Origin: Perilla frutescens
Lineage: Eukaryota; Streptophyta; Magnoliopsida; Lamiales; Lamiaceae
NCBI GenBank assembly: GCA_026008535.1
Contig: BRKX01000002.1
Location: 71,197,380-71,261,379 of the forward strand
Direction: 5' to 3'
DNA: 64,000 bases
Shown here: piece by piece, positions 25,315 to 37,352 of the stretch
Position numbering within the stretch: position 1 is the first letter of the stretch
Layout: each line of letters begins with the position of its first letter
Program-made: the position numbers and the translations under genes
Notes under the pieces: generated by a model
Database searches by the model: none
The model's input: the letters and a program-made list of their open reading frames with translations, nothing else
What the model was told of the DNA's origin: nothing

Positions 25315-28300
25315 ATGTGTTCTCTGCAATTGTCGAATTGCAGAGGCTTCGCGCAGTCGGAATTAGCCGTCTCCTCCGCCGCCGCTGGATTGTCTTCGGT
25401 GCGGATGAGGAGCAGTGTCGCGATTCGTTCGTCGTTTTGGGGAGGAGGTTTGGATTTGCGCGATGAGAAAGCGAGAGCGAGGAGGCGGCGGTTGCTTGCA
25501 AGGAGGACTGCTAGGGTTTTTGTCGTGCCGTGCTCTGAGCTGAAGATGAATCTGAATGAGTACATGGTGACGCTAGAGAAGCCGCTCGGCATCCGTTTCG
25601 CTCTCTCGGTTGACGGGAAAGTGTTCGTGCATGCACTTCAGAAAGGGGTAATGTTATTGCAATTTTTTCAAATTGATTTGTGGTTGATCGTAAATGAGGT
25701 AGTGAAAGTGTCGCTTCTTTTGGAATGGTGATTTTTTTTCGTTTGTTTGAAGGATTTTGTGAATTCGTGGTGTTATTTATTAATTTGAAGAAGTGTTGAT
25801 ACAGGGTAATGCTGAGAAATCGAGGATAATTATGGTCGGAGATACTCTGAAGAAGGCAAGTGGATCATCTGATGAGAAGCTTGTAGAGATCAAGGACTTT
25901 GGTGATACAGAGTATGAATGTCTACTTTTTGCTGCATGAAGTTATGAAGATGTGAAGATATTTCTTGCTCTGGAAAATTTTAATGCTAATGATATCATTC
26001 ATCCTAAATTTGCATTTGCTTCATTTCACACGATTTTATGCAGGAGTTTTACAAAGGAGAAATCTGGTGCTTGTAGCCTTGTTCTTGAGAGACCATTCGC
26101 TCATTTTCCAATTCACCAGCTCTATCTTATGGATGATATTGATATCCTATTTAATCGAGGCCGTGTTCCCATTACCACTTGGAATAAAAGTATACGGGCA
26201 TCATATTCGCAGAATTCAAGTGAGAGCAGTGGGAACTCAGGTTTTGCAGTATTTTGCCCGAAGTTTCTAACTTCTCAAGGTTGGAAGTGTTTAAATGATC
26301 AATACAAGAATGGTCAATCGCAAGTGGGTAGGAACGCCCCTGCTCTACCATTTAGTCCTCTGGTAGCTATTTTCACAGAGGAAGAGTGTGAAAATGCTGA
26401 ATGGGGGCATGGAAGCTTCCCACTGGAAGAGTATGTCAAGGCATTAGATCGTTCGAAAGGGGAGCTCTACTATAATCATTCACTCGGTATGCGCTATAGT
26501 AAGGTGTGCTTTTAAGCTAATTTACACATCATACTTGGTCTGGCATTATGTAGAGTCTTACAATTCAGAAATTTATGTTGTTTGCTTCTCATGTTCATCA
26601 ATGAGATTCCTTTACTAAAGAATGAAGCGATTTTGACTTTTCTTTTCGTGTTAAATAATCTATGCAAAAAGCAAGCCACATGTTGGTAGTTTCTAGTTCA
26701 AGTTAATCTAGAGACCATCTCCCATTCATGTTATACCAAATTGCATTGCCATAAAATGTCGTTTAAATGTATCTCTTAGTGAATTAGGGCTGGTAGTCTC
26801 CTCTTGTCTTTTGTCATCATAACCCTGTAACTCATCTATTATTTTCTTGTTTATTTTACTCGAGCACGGCCTACTTAATGATTGGCCGATATTCATGCTT
26901 AAAAATAAGAGAAACTGAAAACATATATTTCGTCAGTTTTAGGGTCTTTTGAATTTTAACCTTGTGCTCTCAACCTCTCAGTTTTGTGTATGATGGGACA
27001 ATTCTTAGCTAAATAAGGATTCTTAAACTTCATGGCCTCGGGGGAACATTGAACATAGTCAGGCTGATGGTTTTACTTATATTCTTACAGATCACAGAAC
27101 AAATTTATGTTGGGTCATGTATTCAAACAAAAGAGGATGTAGAGACATTGTCGGCTACTGCAGTAAGAACTCCACACCCTTTATCTTATTCATTACAGCT
27201 TGTTTGCAGCTTTTCCATTCTCAGATTCTGGTAGGACTTGTATATTACGGCTGCTACCAAAAACTTTACTCATCCTTGTTCAATTGATCACCTAAAATAG
27301 TCTGCAATGCCTTAATCAGGGAGTCACTGCTGTGCTGAATTTCCAGAGCACGGCTGAAGTTGCAAACTGGGGAATTGATTCAAATTTAATTAACGAGTCA
27401 TGCCAAAATTCTAATATCCTAATGATTAACTATCCAATAAGGTAATGGCAGTCTCACTCTCTGAGAAAAGTATAATCGATCAATGCTGCCTTTTTCTATT
27501 TGCAGTTTAAATGTCAATGGCATGATTAGCAAGTATTCTAATTAATAATTAGGCAAGAGATTATTCTGTTTTAGAGATATGGTATCTAACTGGATAGTGG
27601 ATACAAAATGATTTATTCTGTATTTGCTGTTATTTTTTCTTACAATATTTTTCCCATTTCAGAGATGCAGATTCATTTGACATGAGAAAGAAATTGCCGT
27701 TCTCTGTGGGTCTTCTGCTACGTTTACTTAAGAAAAATCATCGTGTTTATGTCACCTGCACAACTGGATTTAATCGATCACCTGCTTGTGTGATTGCATA
27801 CCTTCACTGGATAACAGATACTTCCCTTCATGCAGCCTACAATTTTGTTACTGGGTTACATACATGCAAGCCTGATAGGTATTTCTTTGTTATAATAATA
27901 CATTTTATGTATGCTTTGTCCTAATGAACCCATTGTTCCATTGTTGAAATCTAGTGAGTTAATTTGGTGTTTGATAGGAGATCTACTAGTTAAGTTCTCA
28001 AACAAACAAATGGCGATTTTATCAATCTATAGGCATTCTTAACTCTGTATTATGCATTAAATAAAGACTGTTAAAATTCAGGCCAGCAATTGCCTGGGCA
28101 ACATGGGATCTCATAGCAATGGTTGAAAATGGCACACATGATGGACCTTCAACACATGCAGTGACGTTCGTGTGGAATGGACATGAGGTGAGTTTATTAT
28201 TACTGTATAATAATTAATAAACTGATGAGAATAAACTAATGGACAACACAGGACAAACCAGTAAATCATATCTATAATTGGAGTATTGAGTTGGTACGTA

Positions 28301-29393
28301 TCTTATTCTCATTATCCTAGAATTGTCTTTTTTATTCAGGGAGAAGAAGTATATCTGGTGGGAGATTTCACTGGGAACTGGAAAGAGCCAATCAAGGCGG
28401 ACCATAAAGGTGGCCCGAGATTTGAAGTTGAAATTAGACTTCCCCAGGGGAAGTAAGTTTGGCTAGTTCTTTTTTTTAGAATCCCAACTGAAGGTCTTCG
28501 AGCTTGTTAGTGAGATTTTTTAATCTTGTTATTTGCATTTTGCTTGCCAGTCTTTGTAAAGACTTATATCTCATTTATTGAACTCTAATAGAAATCTATC
28601 ACTGAACTAATACGGAACTATACTTTTTTTTGTCTTTGGCAAGAACTGAGCTCTATTCCAACTCCCAACACCTTGAAAGTGTAAATATAAACTTACTAAT
28701 TCTATCATAAATCAACTGTAGTAAGATATGTTTTTGTGGACCATGCATAGCTCCAGAGACCTGTCTCTTGGAAATTCCTGCTGGCAGGCCTAGAGGGATT
28801 TGGGCTTCCATTATGTTTTCGTCTATTTGATCATGGAGTGTGTTCCAACTCCCTATTCTTTGGCCGTCAGTGCATTTTTCTAATTGTAGTGTCCAAGGCA
28901 ATCTGAAAATGTATTTACTTGTGGCAGGTACTATTACAAATTCATAACTAACGGGAACTGGAGGCACTCAACAGCATCACCTACTGAAAGGGATGAGAGG
29001 GGGAATATGAACAACGTGATTGTAGTTGGTGACACTGCCAGTGTGAAACCTACCATTCAACCACAAAAGAAGGTATGATAAACTTCAAAACCACAACTAT
29101 AGATAATCATTGATAATCAACAGTTGAGCAAGTCCATTCAAAATGAAAAATCTGTCCAACTCCGAAAGTTCCAACTTGCTGATTTTTGCTTCAATATCCA
29201 AATTGATTCTATACAGGAGTAACAAAACGCACCTATTGTTTTCGTTCATTAAACACACTCTCCTCTGTATTAGGACGCAAACATTGTGAAGGTGATAGAG
29301 AGGCCATTGACTGAAAACGAGCGCTTCATGTTGGCAAAAGCAGCTCGATGTGTTGCTTTTGGTGTTTGTCCTATAAGGCTGGCCCCAAAATGA
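25315..29393 (+). CDS. LSF1: Phosphoglucan phosphatase-like protein LSF1, chloroplastic
   Basis: Ten exons (25315-25647, 25805-25911, 26044-26503, 27091-27162, 27320-27441, 27663-27878, 28082-28187, 28340-28452, 28928-29072, 29274-29393) join in frame to 597 residues, close to the known LSF1 length. The Ser/Arg-rich first 60-70 residues look like a plastid transit peptide. A PDZ-like region follows (from about residue 80, containing FALSVDGKVFVHALQKG), then a dual-specificity phosphatase domain with the signature CTTGFNRSPA in exon 6, then a CBM48 glycogen-binding domain (VGDFTGNWKEP, exon 8), and a C-terminal tail. LSF1 acts at the starch granule in night-time starch degradation. Published work favours a scaffold role binding beta-amylases rather than strong phosphatase activity. 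The start is the first ATG of a frame that fits the family N-terminus. It is complete, with no lesion seen. Confidence 0.96.
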
Positions 29394-32294
29394 TGGCTTG
29401 AACGGGGGCTATATTGCCAGCGTACTCATTTTAGGTAGTACCCTAAACATCCTTTTATTGCAAGAACGAACGAGAGATATCAGCTCGTGCATCCTTTCAT
29501 TGGAAAAATGAGCAAAGATGGCACAACTGGTCACATATTTTTGAAGAGAATCCGCCGACACTTCCATGATTGATACAAAGTAAAATTGCTTAGCTGCAAA
29601 GTTATTTTAGGACAATCTTACTCTTTATCTTATTTTCCTTCTTTAGTATGCATCCTCTTGCATCCAAAGAGGGGGTTTTTTTTGTTCCTTTTTTTTTTTT
29701 TGCTATAATGTAAAAGTGGATATGAAATCAGATGTGCTTATTGCTTTACTTCTTAGGAGAAGGGCAAAATAATTTAGCTGAAAGTTGCAAGGGACCCGTC
29801 CATTTTTGTTCATATGCCAGCAATCCTTTGTTTGGCTGTGTGTGTGTATAAGTTTATCAGCTCACAAAATAATATGATATGAACATATAATTTTAGTTTT
29901 TTTCAGAAAGATATGAGCTTATAATTATATTGCTTTTAAATGAAATATAAAGGATCCAACTTATTTCGAGAAAAGGCAGTTTTGAAGTTTCCAAGTCTTA
30001 TTATTACTTTAGTTGCATCATCTGTCGTCACTGGCATATTCCTAAATCAACAATATGGCGCGACGTATCACTTAAATTTCCCCTCTTTCGTACTAACTGG
30101 CAACTGCAAATTCAAATTGAATTCTAGCATAAAAATAATTAAAATTTAATCGAATAAATATATTTTTATGTCCGTTAATTTATGAATATAAAGGGTAGAT
30201 TCACTCTTCTCTCTCTTCAGATCCCATTTTAAATTTTTATATAAAAATCAACGCGACGTTGTAACCTTCAAAATATTGGAAACCAAGTCATTCTACTTTA
30301 ATGATTTTTAATTTCATCTAAAAGCTTAAAAACATCATTTTTAAAAATAGAATGAAATATTTTGTAAGCTCTAAAGAGAAATCATGAAAATTTAGCTTTA
30401 GTTCAAAGTAAACAAAATGTTTAACATCAAAATTTAAAAAAAAAATGTATTAAGTTGCAGTATATTTATATAAAATGTTAACATAGAAAATAAATAAACA
30501 AAATAGAAAGTGACGGCCGAATGTATAACTAAAATACATATATGATATCTCGTAGTTATGAATATATATAGGGAAAAATACAATTTTAGTTTTTATCAAT
30601 TAGCTAGTGTCATACATATATAAGAATAATGTGGAAAGGATGTGGTGAAAATGTTGACATAATTTAGAACGACACTCCAACCCTCGAAATACAAAGCAAC
30701 GTACGTGCTATATTTACCTTCAATTCAACACCGCTGCAACTAACCCTACCCCCTTTTTTCTTCTTCTTCTTCCAAATATACTATACTGCTCAAATTAAAT
30801 ATTTCTCGTTGAATCCACATTAGACATACGAGATGAAATACTATCATACATATTCGTCTACTATTATTTTCCAAACCCCATTTGGTTATTATTTTGGAGA
30901 AGAATGTGATCGTAACTCTATTAGCGGAATAAAAGGGTTAGTGCGTATTAATTAGTTCTTTAATTCTTATTTTAATGAATTAATTTACTTCCTTGTATTT
31001 TTTTATGCTAGATTGTGAAGCTTTTTTTTTCCCGGAGAGAGTAGATTGTGAGACTTAAAGTTGGGGAACGTCATCTATTTTACATTTTAATCCAATTTCG
31101 AATTTTCTTCTATTTATCTGTTTGTAATGATTCTCTCGACGTTTATTTTGTGCATGCACTAGTGAAATTAAAAATATATTTAGTAGCAAAGGGTAGAGTG
31201 CATTATAAGTTACAAAATTCATGATATGTCGAGATACCACTATTCATTTGATGCACATCTAACCCTCAATTAATTTCTTTCTAATTCACATTTCATTAAT
31301 TTATCAATTACACCTGCAATAATCATATATATTATATTATATATAGAACATATATATACAATAGTGATACTAAAAGATAAAGTAGAGATAAAGTAGAGCA
31401 GCATTGGAGCCAAGTTTTAGAGATAGGGTCTTATCTTTTCATCATCCTTTCAGTTTTCACCCCATCATTCACTCAGCTCCGGTGCACCGCATATTTTCTT
31501 CAATTCATTATATATTTTCTTTTTCAATTCCACATTTTATTCATAAAATAATAATATCCAAGATTTCCTACTTTAGCTTGTAAAATTTTTTTGCGCACCA
31601 CAAATTCATCCATATATCTCTTAATACGTGTGGCTTCGAGGTTGCTTTTGGACATTTATGTGGAGAATATTGCACCTAGATCTTTTTTCCTTGTCAAATC
31701 ATACATTTTTTTTTTGTGATCATATTAATTTGCAAAATTTTGAAAAATACCTAACAGATACTAATCTGGGGCACACCAGTGTCTATAATTAAGGACCTCG
31801 GACATATTATATTTGGATACATAATACTATATGTGTGCAATTCTTATGTTCGACAATATTAAGATTGGTAATAAATTTCCTTGCATGTATAATATACGGC
31901 GTTAATTATATATATTTGATATATAAAACGAAATATAAAATTAAAGCACAACTTCAACCAAACAGCCTTTAACTTGCACTAAAAATACCACATTCCGCTC
32001 GCATTAATTAGTTTTTGTTAAAAAAAGAAAAGAAAAAACTAGCATAATGTGGAGTACTAATTCATCCAATTAAAGCATTTCGTTTCAAATTAATTTCTCC
32101 AATGTTTGTGTGTTGGTTGAAATTTGAGGTCAAAAATTGAAACCTAATCTGCAAGTGATAGAAGCTGTGGTTCACTGGCCTTTCATTATCATTATCCAAT
32201 GTATATACAATTCTACATGCATGCATTCTCTCTCTAAAATAGACTTTCCACCTTTCTCAATATAAAGGCATTCAAAAACACGGTCCATAGCGCA
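29394..32294. other. LSF1 3' region, AT-rich intergenic DNA and carbonic anhydrase promoter
   Basis: The first 300-400 bases are probably the LSF1 3' untranslated region. The rest is AT-rich with no gene. Near its right end, TATATA at about 32202-32207, a CATGCATG palindrome (about 32217-32224) and a CT-rich run precede the carbonic anhydrase start. These are plausible promoter parts; a second TATA-like site lies at about 32259. Confidence 0.45.
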
Positions 32295-32620
32295 ATGTCG
32301 ACCGTTAACGGCTGCAGTCTCGCCTCCCAAATCTTCACCACCACCTCCGCCCACTCCCGAGTAGCCGTCCGCCCCGTCTCCACCGCTCGTCTCAACTCCT
32401 CCGCCTCTACTCCGCCTATCCTCATCCGCAACGAGCCCGTCTTCGCCGCTCCTGCTCCCATCATCCACCCACTCTTGGTACTCTCACTCCCAATGTTACC
32501 TCTTTCTTGCTCGATCTCATATTTTATTTCACTTATATTTATGTGACTAGTGTAGTCTATTGATATTAGTACAAGACTTTATTTGACTAATTAATTCGCT
32601 CATTTTAATTTACATACATT

Positions 32621-32652
<32 letters not shown>

Positions 32653-34710
32653 CACAAAAAATCTAAATGGGTGCATGTTTGTATGTTCATGACGATTGAC
32701 GAAGAATGATGCCACTTGCACAAGTTAGGTGACTTGTTCACGTGAATGTTCATGCAGAAAAATAATTAATACGTGGCATTGTTTGAATGTGTTAATTTGA
32801 ATATGCATATACATGTTGAAAACTTACTATATATAGTATATATGTAACAACCCTTACGTGTATTGCATGAACTAACGCAAATTTGAGTAGTTCATTTTAG
32901 TTCTGATATTAATTTCTATAAATTAAGTGTGCACACTTGCTCTCTTCTTCACAAATCAATTCATATATAATTTTCTCAATAGTATATATCTAATACCATT
33001 CAAATGTTGCAGAAAGAAGACATGGGAAAGGACTCGTACGAGGAAGCCATTGCTGCACTCCAGAAGCTTCTAAGGTTAATTAATTAATTTGCTTAATTAA
33101 ACACACACACACACACACCACGTCTTATTCGAGTATATATATATATATATGCAATTATACTTTATAAAATTAAATTAATATCTAGTCTTTTTTTTCACAC
33201 TATATATATATATATAATAACTATCAATTCTATTCTAGAAACCAAAAAAGAAAAAAAAAAGATTGTGAGACTAGAAATTTATAAATTAAGCTGATGGACA
33301 TTGAGCGGACGTTGCAGTGAGAATGGAGAACTAGGACCCGTGGCGGCCGCCAAAATCGATGAAATCACAGCGACTCTGTCAACAGCTGACGGCAGCGCCG
33401 CCATTTCATCGGAGTCTGTTGAGAGGCTGAAAACTGGCTTCATCACCTTCAAAAGAGAGAAATACGAGTAAGCCAAAACATCAAAAAATTGAGAAAATAA
33501 TTTATTTTTAAAAAAAAAGTCTTGAATTTAATTTATAACATCACATTCGTTTGGAAAATTCAGGAAAAACCCAGCTTTGTACGGCGAACTCGCCAAAGGC
33601 CAGAGTCCCACGGTACTTAAGTCAAAATTAAAATTTCATCCAGCTAATTAAATTAATTTGGTGTACATTTTCACTTGTCATATGATATTGTGTATTTTGG
33701 ACTCTTTTTCGAATATATATGGAAACAAAATTTAATTATATATATAATATGGTGGTGCAGTACATGGTTTTCGCTTGTTCAGACTCGCGCGTGTGTCCCT
33801 CACACGTGTTGGACCTTCAACCAGGTGAAGCATTCGTTGTCCGTAACGTTGCCAACCTGGTCCCACCATTCGACAAGGTGCAATTTTATTTATTTTTTTA
33901 TATATTAATATTTTATGAATATCAATACTGGGGAATTTTCATAATGTTTGTGTGTAATTAATTTACAGACCAAATACTCTGGGATTGGGGCTGCCGTTGA
34001 GTATGCTGTTCTGCACCTAAAGGTGACTTTAAATAACAATACATAATATTAGTAAAATTTTGAATAATTATAGTAGTGACATATATAGTAAAAAGAAAAA
34101 TAATATTTTTGGCAGGTGAAGGAGATTGTGGTGATTGGGCACAGTGCCTGTGGAGGAATTAAGGGGGTCATGTCCTTCCCATATGATGGATCCTCCTCCA
34201 CGTAAGAACTTCTACTTCATTTTTCTTCATAAAATTAAGTAATTAATTAACTTATTTTTAAAATGTCTCCCAAATTTTCTATTACTATATTTATTTATAA
34301 GATGCACAAATAGGTAGCGTATAAAAAATTAGCGAGTGATATATAGTGTTATATTTGCATCTCCAGCGACTTCATCGAGGACTGGGTGAAGATAGCATTA
34401 CCTGCCAAGAACAAGGTGTTGTCGGAGTGCGGAGACACGCCATTCGGCGATCAGTGCGCCACGTGTGAAAAGGTCGGGATATTTTTACATGAGAGAAGAA
34501 GTTATGATCATGATTGAGTATTAATTATGTGTTTGGAAAATGCAGGAAGCAGTGAACGTTTCGCTGGGAAACCTGCTCTCCTATCCATTTGTGAGAGAAG
34601 GATTGGTGAAGAAGACTCTTGCATTAAAGGGTGGCCACTATGATTTTATCAAGGGAACTTTCGAGCTCTGGGGGCTCGAGTTCAGCCTATCGCCATCTCT
34701 CTCTGTATGA
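32295..34710 (+). CDS. Beta-carbonic anhydrase, chloroplastic
   Basis: Nine exons (32295-32477, 33013-33074, 33318-33467, 33564-33612, 33761-33877, 33969-34022, 34116-34201, 34367-34472, 34546-34710) give 323 residues, typical for the plastid enzyme. It interconverts CO2 and bicarbonate. The zinc site is visible as Cys in ACSDSRV (exon 5, with the catalytic Asp-Arg pair) and His/Cys in GHSACGG (exon 7). A Ser/Thr/Ala/Pro-rich N-terminus of about 60-100 residues fits a stroma-targeting peptide. The protein ends LWGLEFSLSPSLSV, the usual plastid-type tail. Exon 4 is only 49 bases, and introns 1 and 2 carry long TA and AC microsatellites (32616-32648, 33101-33119, 33138-33151, 33204-33218). It is convergent with the next gene on the minus strand. 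It belongs to the BCA1/BCA2 class; which of these is not settled. Confidence 0.96.
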
Positions 34711-35724
34711 ACCTGAATCCATCCTGTTCCCTAATTCTCTCTCATCACCCATCCCTAATTCTCTCTCATCATCCAAGAATGAATCTTCTTTCTTGCCTTG
34801 TATTTTTCCTTACTATATGAGCAAAATAATGATCGATAATAAGTGTAAAGGACTGAAGGAGGCGACTCCTTTTCTGTTGTACCATAATAACGAATTATAT
34901 AATTATAACCCCCTTTTCATTTATGAAATAAGAGTTGAGATTTCGGGAATGTATTTATTTATTGTGGGCCTTTTTTTTGTTTATTTTTGGTTGGCTTTTG
35001 ATAGGTAAAAGATGTGGCCACAATTCTGCACTGGAAGCTCATCTAGGAAAATGGTTGTTTGAGGCCATTCTGCAGAGTTATGGGTTTCTCTGTATCTTAT
35101 TATCCGACAGTAATAAATAAAAAAATCAACTGCTAAAAATTCCTTTTCTTTTTCTCTGTGTTGGAGATTAATACTACACCAAAATACACAAGTTTTCCAT
35201 TTTTGTAGGCGTTAAATCTCAACCATCGAAATATCAAATATGGATAATTCTGTATTTCTATGAATAATACTTACAAGCAGGGAAACACAGGTTACGAAGA
35301 TAGATAATAATACCAAACTAAGAAATGAATACCGAATACGATGGATTGAGAATTGGGAGAGAGAAATGATGAGTTTTTAATGAGAGTTCATGAAACGATG
35401 TCGTTCAGCCACGTATTTTGTGACATGGCAGCTGAGTCAATCCACATAAGACTCCGACAAGCTCTGTCGGATATAGGGTCAAGGGTATATTGGGTAAAAA
35501 TTGAAACGAATATAATGTACGTGCTAAATACAGAAAATAGAGAAAGTAGATATCGAGTATCAACTAAAAAGAGCAGAGGGAAAAGGAACCTAACATCGTG
35601 AAGAAGTTAGTTTCCTGATCAAGTAAAGAAAGAAGAAAAAGAAGTATGACCTCTACCAGGAACAAGTATAATATAATCCATGCATATTTTAAAGAGGGAA
35701 GACTAGTAGTAGTAGTCGTAACAA
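34711..35724. other. Convergent 3' regions
   Basis: This gap separates the stop codons of the carbonic anhydrase (+) and the OM47-like gene (-). Both 3' untranslated regions must lie here. No further gene is seen. Confidence 0.5.
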
Positions 35725-37309
35725 TCATAACATTTTACTCAAGGGTCTCAATTCCCTAGGCATTCCTTCGAAATTTCCAGAATTAACGTCGGATTCGAGT
35801 ACTGGTCTCTGCCCCACTTTCCACTGAATGCCTTCAGCTAGATGCTCCTTGCTTGGCGTCAGCATCACAAAATTCGGATCAGCCCTTTCATAACTGCCAC
35901 TCATTAAATAAATGCAACCATATCAGAATAGGATACTAAACCAACTTTTAAAAACAATGCAGAGAGGGAATAACAGGGGATGAATGAATGAATGAATCTT
36001 ACACTCCTTCCCGAATATTATCAACATGAACACCAAAACCGAATGCCGTTTCCCTCTTGGTGCGATCTCTAACAGCTGTATGCAAAACATTCACAATGCT
36101 CAAAGATGATGATTTGAAGAAATTGTGATCAATATGCTTATGGTTGTACTTGTAGTTAGTTAGATATCACCATGGCCTTTCAGCTTGTCTTGTTTGCATG
36201 AAGGGAATTTTACAAGTACCTGACACACTTAATGTGAAAGAAGGTTTCCACCATGATTTGAAAGCTAAGGCTATTGATGAGCTCAGAGGCCCCACTTTCC
36301 CCTGAGGAAATGGTGTAATGCGTCTTAAACGTATTATTTAACAAAATCAGTACGGCATAACACAAATATAAGCTCTAAGTGTTACCTTTACTAAAAAGTT
36401 CTTATTAGCTTGCCAGGATGCAGCAACTTGAAAAGAGGAATCCTGAATATTGTTTGACGGTTTGGCATCATCCACCCTTCAAAGAAATTATTGGGTGAAT
36501 GCTCACTTGTTTCAGTATTACATGGACTGCAAACAGGGCTGTAAACAAGATTTTTCATAGTTAAACTGTACACGGCTAACAGGTAGAAAATACCTTGTCT
36601 GCAACTCAAAACCAAAGTCAATGTAATTCGTGATTCCAACTACTCCTTTTTCCTCTAATGGATTTTTAACCTGTGTGAGATTATTTCTTGTTAGTAAGCC
36701 CTGGCCCAAACATTATGCATCAAGAGAACAGTAACATAAAATACATCAGCAACAGAAAATTTCAGAGGTTTATGAGCATTTTTCTCAGAGTCACCTTCTA
36801 AGATTAGTGTATTGCAGAAATGAAACAATTCCTCAAAACATGGGTTAATTTGTGTCTGAACTCTGAAGTGGTCCATAGTTTCAATATATGGCTATATAAG
36901 AGTTGATAAACTTTTTTATATTGAAACATATGCATAATTTATCTAGAATAAATCCATCTTTAACATCTTAATCCGTCTTTATCCTTTTATCAAAAGATGG
37001 ATTAAAAACTTTCTTTTGCAATTCACAAGTAAAGATGAAAAATAAGTTTGACCAAATTTGAAATTAATAAACAATTTTGTTCAGAGCATGTCACAAAAAC
37101 ATTATTTCTTGAATGCGACTTCAATTTAGTATACTAGTCACTTATGCAGCATAAAATGACCAACTTCTTGTCACACATTGTTTGGATAATGCACAACAAA
37201 GCCAACCTAGAGTGGATAATCCACTCTATGCATGGATACCGGTAATGCAAACATGTGAATATAAACACGCACAATAATATGTGAGAAGCATGAGGGCAAG
37301 TTGTGTGTA

Positions 37310-37352
<43 letters not shown>

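Noticed and set aside
25281..25592. Minus-strand frame over the first LSF1 exon
   Set aside because: A shadow of the Arg/Ser-rich transit-peptide exon.
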